This document shows, in pieces, positions 51,301-60,300 of a stretch of DNA of 64,000 nt. How positions within the stretch are numbered: the first letter of the stretch is position 1; each line of letters begins with the position of its first letter. The DNA comes from Pelecanus crispus (taxonomy: Eukaryota; Chordata; Aves; Pelecaniformes; Pelecanidae): contig NC_134655.1 of NCBI RefSeq assembly GCF_030463565.1, positions 4,972,372-5,036,371 on the forward strand, given 5' to 3'. The position numbers and the translations under genes are program-made. The notes under the pieces are model-generated. The model ran no database searches and was not told the origin of the DNA. It worked only from the letters and a program-made list of their open reading frames with translations.

Positions 51301-54300
51301 TTTTCATGTATTCCAGAGGAAGATGGGGATCATTCTCCTGCCGCTCAGGCACTGGCCCGAGCAAATAGCATTAATCTTGCAAAGAGCATGGTGAACATTT
51401 ACACAACCACAGAGAGTGAGTAACATCTTTCTTTTTCCTTTTTGGTTTACATTCCCTGAAGGTAATATATTATGCCCGAGATCTGCACCTCTGGTGCTTC
51501 TGTGCATGTACCATGCAAGGAAAATGACATATTATTTCATCATCAAATTAGAGAGCTTAAGTGCCTAAAATTTAATTCAGAGCCAGGAAATTGCAGCTAG
51601 ATGGATGGTATGTTACTCAGTGTCTTCAGCAAAAAACACAAGGGCTTCAGAGGGTTGCCAAGAAGCTTGTACCCATCTCTCCTCTTCTCCCACTGAGTAC
51701 TGTGGGAGCTGCACAGCAGCCCGTGCAGTGGATTAATCGGAAGTGCCAGAGCTTGCATCCAGCATGCAAGTCATAGCACCGACTCCTGTCACATGCTTAC
51801 TGCGCTTGCAGTGCCCAGCCTGGGCCTCTCACCTCACCCAGAGCAGACCCCGTTTGCTGGCCTGATCTCCTCAGCTACCAGCTGGGACATAGTTTATGGT
51901 GGCAGTTTCTCCCTGAGAAACCACGATGAGCTAAAGAGAAGGCAACCAGGAAAGCGCAGCAAACCTGAAGAAGCCCATGACCAAGAAACCTGTCTGTGCC
52001 ACCAAGAAGCCCAAGAAAGCAGCAGCCAAGGAAGGGGGCCTGAAGAGAAGGTGGCACAAGAGGACAGCTAAGAGCTTGCCTAAAAGCAAAGTGGCAAGGC
52101 CAAGGCTGCCAGGACGGAGGTGAGAAGGCTGGGAAGGCAATGCCCGAGGCAGGGTAAAGCCACTTAGAGGAAACGATCAAGCCTGGCTAAGTAAGCCTGA
52201 TCCCTGGTGACGAGAGGGAGGAGAGTCCCCTTCGGGGCTGTGTCCAAGGCAGCCTGCAGGTGGGACGCGCTGCGTCGCCCTGTGACTGTGCCCACCCCGT
52301 CTGGTGGCCTCGTGCCAGGTGCATGCCCCATTGTGTGGTGGAGCAACGTGCGTCATACAGCACGGTGGCTCAGAGCTTCGGGTCCCACATGCATTGCCGT
52401 TCAGTGACGTGGTCTTCATGCAGATGGCCAAGATTTTAGCCTCCCCTTCTTAAAGTTTATTTAGAGCCACAAACTTCATCCTCAGAACCCCCCTCTACAG
52501 GGTTACACTTGTTTGCAGTATAACAAGTAGTCTGTGGAGAGGGCTAGCCTTAATGCTTTGCTCATGTTTGGAGATAAAAATAGTAAATATCAAATGCATG
52601 ATAAATCATAAAAAAGGTAAATCATGTAAAGGAAAATGCCAAAGAAGCTCTTGGGCATTTTGAACACTGAAAAGTGTATCATCGTGGCTAACATGCTAAA
52701 CAAGTGTGTATATGTGCAGGCATGTTTATGCACATATATCTTCTAAAAAAAAAGTTCTCCTGGGATGAAGATAGTCATCTTCAAGAGAGTTACTGAGAAA
52801 AGATAAATATAGTATAAATAGGTTTTACTTAGACATTTAAGCAGTCCAGTAACCAGCTTTCTAAGTTGAGATGAAGCTTTCTGACTTTCTTCTTTTAGAT
52901 ACCAAGCTATTGTCCACCTCTTTGTCTAGCAGAGAATTTGAGAGGTGTACACAATGGTGAAATTATAGGTACTTTACAGCTCTTTTGTACAGGGCAATAT
53001 GCTAAGAGATGAAAATGTGAGCATGTTTGGTTTCTTTGACGAGGAGGCAGATCTGTATGGCTTTAGTTTAAATTAAATCTATGCAGAGAAAGTGGTGCAA
53101 ACAAGATACACATCCTTAGGCTAATAAGTGAATTAAATTAGTCACTAGAGGGAGTTTGCACACTCCCACACATTGAACCAAAATGCACTGAAAAAAGCTT
53201 TAAGATGTTAGCTAGCAGTTTTTGTCTTGGGGAGGGTCAGCTTCAATGGCAGACAACAGAGATGGGGCAAGTGGGTGGTACTCTGGTGCCTCCCACAAGC
53301 TTTTCCTCCTTCCTTGTGCCCTTAAACAAACATGTGACTTTCTTATGTATTCCTGACTCTGACAAGGTATCTTGATGCCTTTTTTTGTTTGTACCTACAG
53401 CGTACAATAAACCTCATTTGATACCCCATCAGTTTCTCGAACCTGAAAGAGTCAAAGAGCTGAGCAGATCCTCTCCTCTCCTGTTGTCTGAGGTAGGCTA
53501 CATGCCAGAAGTGGTGGAATAATGTTCACAGCATCCCCTGAATGACAGCCAGTTTCATGAGAATGTTTCTCCTGGACACCGACAGTACTTGCTCTAGAGC
53601 ATGCCTTGGTTATGTCATAAATAAATGAGAAAAGCCTTAAGAAAAAAGCCCCCCCAAAACCAAGACCAACCCTTCTCTGGCTGGAGGAGTTTTAGTGTTT
53701 CCCTCTGTCTCAAACCACACTGTTCCGTGCCCTTCCCAAGAGCCCAGGCGGTTGCATGCAGCTCTGTTTGGAGGCAGTTAATGATGACGTTCGCTGCTGG
53801 TCAGAGGGAATGCCTCTGGGGAGACTCCCTGCACTCTCCTAACCTGATCGCTGCTTAATGGGACTCTGCTGAGCTATTCGTTTTTCTCTGTAGTGTTGCA
53901 AAATGCTATACGGCAGAGCTTAAAGATGCTTGTTATTTTCTGAGCAGACTGAATCAGACACGGCTTCCGAAATCAGCTTCCAGTTTAACAAGCACAAAAA
54001 GACGCCTAGCATTGGCAGCCACTCGTCCGACATGGCATCTGTCTCCTCGGTAGGTATTTAACGCGTACATCTTACTAGATAGGGTTTCTCAGTCAGATTC
54101 GGTGACGCTGCATTTAGGCTGATACTGATGATACGGCCTCCGGAGTATCCTGCTGGTTTCTGCATGGTACATTATTAAAAGAACAGTGATGGATAATTAC
54201 TTAACTTGGCGTTAAAGGAGCGTCTGCGGGTACCATCTCAAATTAGAGACCCCCTGAATCACTGTTAGGCAAATTTACAGTAAGCGATAGCCCCCACTCT

Positions 54301-57300
54301 GAAGTGTGGATGCTCTGAAGCCTGGCAGTGTGCAGGAGAGAGGGGTGGCCTTTTTCTGGGTGGGGAAATGAGGAGCACAGCCATTAAGTGACATGTTTGT
54401 GGTCCAGCTCCGAGAGAGCTGGGACTGCAGATGAGTGCCCTCTGCAAGCTCATCCTTCACTTTATCAGCAAATTTGAGGGAACTCAGAGTTGATCAGCAA
54501 AAGCATGATGTAGAGCTTCAACTTGTAAGGAAAGCTGAAAAGAGCTGAGTGTGTTTAGTTGAGCATTTTTAAAAGATTCCTTCGAGACAGTGGGGGGGGG
54601 GGTGTGCTGCTTAGAAGTGCTTGAATTTGCTGTATTACTGTTATAGGTATCTCCAAAGTGTCTATGTGAGACTTAAAGAATATGTATGAAGCAAAGCTGG
54701 TAGGGAGAGGTCATAAATGTAGATAAATATGTTAAAAAACCCCTTGAACTTTGGGGCACATGAGTCCTTCTCCTAGTCTGGAGAGTCTGGGAGCCATAAA
54801 TGAGCCTTTTGTGTCCAAGTCACACAGGTGTTCTTGAAAATCTTGCTTAGGATTCTCTGCTGGGATGAGTATCCTGATGGGATGGTAAATGCAGCTCCAA
54901 GGACTGCGAGGAGATGTTTAGCAGGTTCTTGTAGGTTATAATAGAATGACATTCAGAACCCAAGAAAGTAGGGGGAGATAGAGAAGAATTGAGTTAATTA
55001 CTAGGAAAGTTTTCTGATAAATGTTCATGACTGTACCACAGAGAGGTGCCAAGAGGTGTAATTATTTGCTTTGTAAACGGCATTAACTTTTATGTTATCC
55101 TATCAGGAATCATGAGTGATTGGTGTAAGAGAAAATTCTCTTGTCCTTCTGGAGCTGTGTTTTGTTTCTGCTTCATCACTTTCTACCAGTGAAAGACAAA
55201 GCCTTGAAAAAAGAACCCCAAGGCCTATGGGCAAATGCAGTTTGTTCTGGGAAAGCAAGTGACTCTTGGGTGCCTAGCTCCTGATTTATACCTGTAGAAA
55301 TGTCATTTTGCTGTGCCTTTGTGGCAAGTAGATGTCTCTGGTGGGACACTGACTCTTCAGGACATGGGTTATATCTATTTCTGTTTTGTACAGCTCCATG
55401 CACATTGTGAGCAAGCAACAAGATCGTAATAGTTTTTCCTATATTTATAGTCTGATGTCTTTCTTATTAGCCTATTTTAAAAATTGATTGACAGTTGTGT
55501 GACTATATCTACCAGAAATAATAGGTTTATATACACATAGTTCAAGTTCTCTCAATATATTTCTTTCTTAGTGATGAGATTGGGTCAGGATAGCAGCTCT
55601 TGGTACTGTAAGCATAGGGAAAGGGAAGAGACTTGTGTGGCCCCCCAGTAATACTTGACTCTGTTTCCCCAAGTTTTGGGATTTAGGGGTGAAAAATCTT
55701 CTGCATTTATTGAGCATTCAGGAGAATAGCGCTTCTAAGTCCTGGTCTAGGATAGCACATCCTTGTGAGACCCTTGTTCGGGTTCCCCAACCCTTGCTTG
55801 TTTGAGCACAGCTGCAGACGTGTACCATTTCTGTGTCAAGGACACAATACCACACACAGAAACAGAAATTATAGATTATTTCTCTGGTAATGCACTTTTC
55901 AGACAATTGTCTTTGTCCAGGAACCAAGTCAGGAGGGTGCCTGTTTCGTTGGCACTGACCTTGCTCTTCCACCTGGCAGGTGAGCGGCAGTGTGCTCAGT
56001 GTCTACAGTGGCGATTTTGGGAGTGTGGATGCCCAGGGTACCGTGGAGTTCGCTCTAGACTATGACGAGAAGAACCGGGAGTTCCAGGTTCATGTGTCCC
56101 AGTGCAAGGACTTGGCTGTCGTGGATGAGAAGAAAGGCAGATCTGACCCGTGAGTGATGCTTTGGTGCCTTGTGACTTCTACATTGCTGAATTTTGTGTT
56201 CTGGGGGATTTTTTTTTCTTATGTTTTCTGTTTTTAAATGTCATGGTTTCTTCCTTCCTTCAGACTTCTGGTGCCTGCTTACTGCTGGGACTTTCCTAGC
56301 TGATGGTTCTGGAGCCATTGGCATCAGTAAATATGTTACCACAGACTTAAATTTGAACAGATTGAGAAAGCTTTGATCACTACAAAGACAGTTCCTGTTA
56401 TCCCTGGAATATGTTCTCCGTGCGTCCATCTGAACCTTGATCTCCCCATGGTCAATACACTTTGGTAACGACTCTGGTGATGCAGACATATATCTATATG
56501 AAAAGAAAGTCCATAAAGAACTGCTGTTAGGGGCACAATGGTAGTTCCACAGAGGTTAGTGATCTCTAGTTTGAAAGATGATGAAAAGGAGCCTGGATTT
56601 GAACCCTGAGAGAGAGACTTAAAGACATTCCACCTCTTTCCTCCTCTCTAATTTCACCCTGATTTTGAATGCACAGAGATGCTATAGTTATGGTCATTTC
56701 AGATAATGGATATATGGCCTTGCTGGCTTCCCATACTGCCTAGACAGCTGCCTGTTCTGAATGTTGGTGGCATCAACCCATCTCCAGTGAGATTTATAAC
56801 TTCACATGCAAGCCAAGTTAATATCCTGTCAGGTCTCTTAATTAGTTTTGCCTTCAAAGAGTCAACTCCAGGTCTTTTGTTTCCATGTCACCATTCACAA
56901 GTGCTGCCTGCTTAGTAGAGCTTGGCAATATGGAACAATATCCAGCTGGAGTTTGCTTTCTTTTCCAGGTATGTTAAAACTTACCTGCTCCCAGACAAAG
57001 CTAGAATGGGTAAGAGGAAGACTTCAGTGAAGAAGAGGACAGTGAATCCCATTTACAATGAGGTGTTACGGGTAAGAACAAATATATGCTCTGAAAACCT
57101 GTGTTGTAGCAGGCACCCATACCATGTCAGGTCCGGAAAGATCCTGCCTTCTTGGCCAGGCTTCTTCACGTGCCTCCCGCCAACACTGCACTGCTCTTCC
57201 CTTGGGTTTGTAAGTGCAGAAATGTTAAAGGTTTCTCTGCACCCATCTGTGTGGCACCCAAGATTTCTCTATCAAAACTGCACAGTGATCTTCTGATGAG

Positions 57301-60300
57301 ATAGGGACCTGCAGCCTGTGCTGTCTTCAGCCGGAGCAAGGGGTGTTCTTCCCTTCCCTGGTGCACAGTCATAAGGCATGGGACTAGGAAGAAAGGTCTT
57401 CATGATGTGGTCTTACTCATCAAAGCATAGAGGATTATTTAACAATGCCCAGGCCTGCGTTAATAATTCTTGAAAGAATATTGGTTTTGTCCTGTGACAA
57501 AAGGAGTGCTAGGTTTTCCTGTGCTCAGCAGAAAAGCTTTGTCAGGGTAGTAGGATTGCTGCAGGACAAAAAAAGAGATGTTCAGAGCGAGGCCAGTCAG
57601 TTAGTGCATGTGTGGGGTGGGTTTGAGTGTCTCAGCCAGAGCTTATTCAAGCTTTTGAGTAGTTTATTTCTGGTTGTGAAAGAAACAGAAGAAAAAGCTG
57701 AACAACCTGACTTCTCTTTCTTCCTCTAGTATAAAATAGAGAAAATGGTATTGCTGATCCAAAAATTAAATCTCTCTGTTTGGCACAATGATCCACTGGG
57801 ACGTAACAGTTTCTTGGGAGAGATTGAAGTAGACTTGGCCAGCTGGGACTGGAGCAACAGGAAACTCAACTGGTACCCACTGAAGCCCCGAGTAAGTGCA
57901 TCGCAGCTGCAATCCTGCTTCCTAGCCCAACCCCACAGCCTTTAGGGGTGGCAGAAGTCCTTCCTGACTCCTCTGAGGTCTTTGGGTGGTGTGGTGGAGC
58001 AGAACAACCTGAACTGTACTTAGGGAAGTGCAGTAGAACACCCACAAGCCCTGGACACGTTAGTGCAGTATTCAGTGCTCTGAACATAGGCCTTCTCAGG
58101 TCTTTCTTGGTGACTGATCTGTTGGGACGCTTTCATAAATGTGATCTGACACTAATCAACAGAAACTCTGACGTGACTTTGCCTCTCTCTCTCCTCACAT
58201 AAAGACCATCCCTTAAAAATAGACAGCAGAGTACTAAGTGATGCCATTGAACATGCCTTGAGAGGTAAATATTCAGGTGCCGCTTTTTGTAAAGCCTGTA
58301 CAGCTTCCTGCATGCTTCTGGGTTCAGAGGTCTGATTTGAGATCCCTTTTCAGAAAATAAAGGACGTTGGTCTTTCAGAACTAAGATGCTTAATTATGTC
58401 CAGCTGGACATGTCTGGAAGGGCAGCCTTGCTCTGAATCCCCAGGCTTTTGGTTCCAAGGGACTGAGTTTGAGAACAAAGCCAGAGAGAAAGGAGCTGCC
58501 CTGAGAACGGGCTGCCCCAGCCATGCAAAATTGGTTTGTCCATTTGTGCCCCTCCACTGAACTCAAAAGCTGTTTGCCTTCCTATGTTTACACAATCCCT
58601 CATTTAGTCAGTCATAACTCTTTCTGTTTCAGAGCCTTTCTGCTGTTAATGGTGTGGATCATCGAGGAGTGATGAATTTGTCTATTAAATATGTCCCTCC
58701 AGGAAGCCTAGGTAAACGTGTTTCATGCATTAAGAAGTATTGCCCGTATGTAGACATGCAGCTTGCAATGCTTCATCTGTTTAAGGGCTGGTTAAAGAGT
58801 AATCTCATTAGAGCAAGATCTTAGAGATCGGCACAAAGGCACAACCCGCAGTGCTTGATAGCACTCTCTGCAGCCTGCATCTGATCTTCACATCTGGAAT
58901 TATTGGGAAAGCGTTGGGGAGAGAGGAAGGGCTCAACCTCAAACTCATCAGCTGTTATGAGCACTGTGGGCACTGTAGGGTGCTGTGATGCGGTAGCAGC
59001 AACACACAGCCCCTCTCACTGTGGGGCAGGCACAAGACTGGGTTTGCCCAGCAGTTCCTTCTTTCTTGTTTCAAAGCAGCACCAGTACATTGTGTCAGGA
59101 GCGCTCTGCAGCTGCGAGTGGGACGGGGCTGGTAGTAGTGCTGTGGCACCCAGGAGAGGGGTGCAGAGCTCGTGGGGGAGTGAGTACGCAGAGAAGTCAC
59201 GTTGCTGCTCCCTCAGGTCCCTGGAGAGGAAGCCTGTATTGTAAGGGTTGGCACGACAGTTTTTCTCTTCTCCTAAATCGCAGGTCCCAAGAATCCTCCC
59301 TCTGGCGAAGTTCACATTTGGGTCAAAGACGTCAAGGACCTGCTGCAGTTGCGTCCTTCTGGAGTTGACTCCTTTGTGAAATGGTAAGTGCATGAGCATG
59401 GTATTGGCTTTGATCCTGGGTGTGTGCCTCCACAAAGCAGTATGTTTTCTTCTCTTTTCTCAGGCTCACCTCGCTGTGCCTCCATACTGTAAAGCCTTTG
59501 TGTTGCATTGGGCTCTGTAGGAGAGAATTGCCCCTGTTATTCACTTGTGGCCAAATTAGGAAAATCCTTGCTGTGATAAAGCTCTTGGTCAATCACTGTC
59601 TGTGACTCACTCAGTGATTTGCCTCAAGAACATCTGAATGAGAGGAACACGTGGGCCCTGCACCTCAGCCCAGTGTGTTCACGTGAAGTTGTGAATTTTG
59701 CCATGGTATGGGCTTGCATGCAAAGTTTGGGAATTTGTTAGGGACTTGCCAGAACTGACACACAGACAGTTGGATCCTGCTTTGATCTTCTCCAGAATTT
59801 AGTATGTGCATGTATTCTGCAGCCTACAACATCAGTTCTGCTGTCATATGGGAAAAGGTGCTGCAAATATTCCAGAAAATTTAAAATCTTTTAAGGGGAT
59901 TTTAAGATTTTTTTCAGCGCTTTGAAGTGCTCACCATGTTTTTTGTATATTTTAAATCCTTATGGAGTTCTCCTGCAGAAAGGTTTGCTGCTTAAGAAGC
60001 CTAACTGACAATTTTGAAATGCCTTCTTAGGCACCTAAGTGATGAAAATTTCTGAAAATAGAAATATGTGAAAGAAATGTCCATTTTTTAATGTAAAATG
60101 TCAGTTTTAAAAAAAAATTTGCCAAAAGCAGGAAATTTTAAGCCTCCTTTCTGAAAATGTTTGCTTTTAAAATGGATTTGCTTGGCAAAAAAAAATTTCA
60201 TCCCCATTTCAATGGGAATTATGAACATTTCTCATTAAATCTACAGAGATTTCTTATGTTGAGACCAAATTCCTCCTTTCTTCAGAACTGAGGCTTGTTT

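Noticed and set aside
52985-53065. Possible extra linker exon between Slp coding exons 7 and 8
   Set aside because: Short open frames without consensus splice sites; exons 7 and 8 already join in the correct phase.
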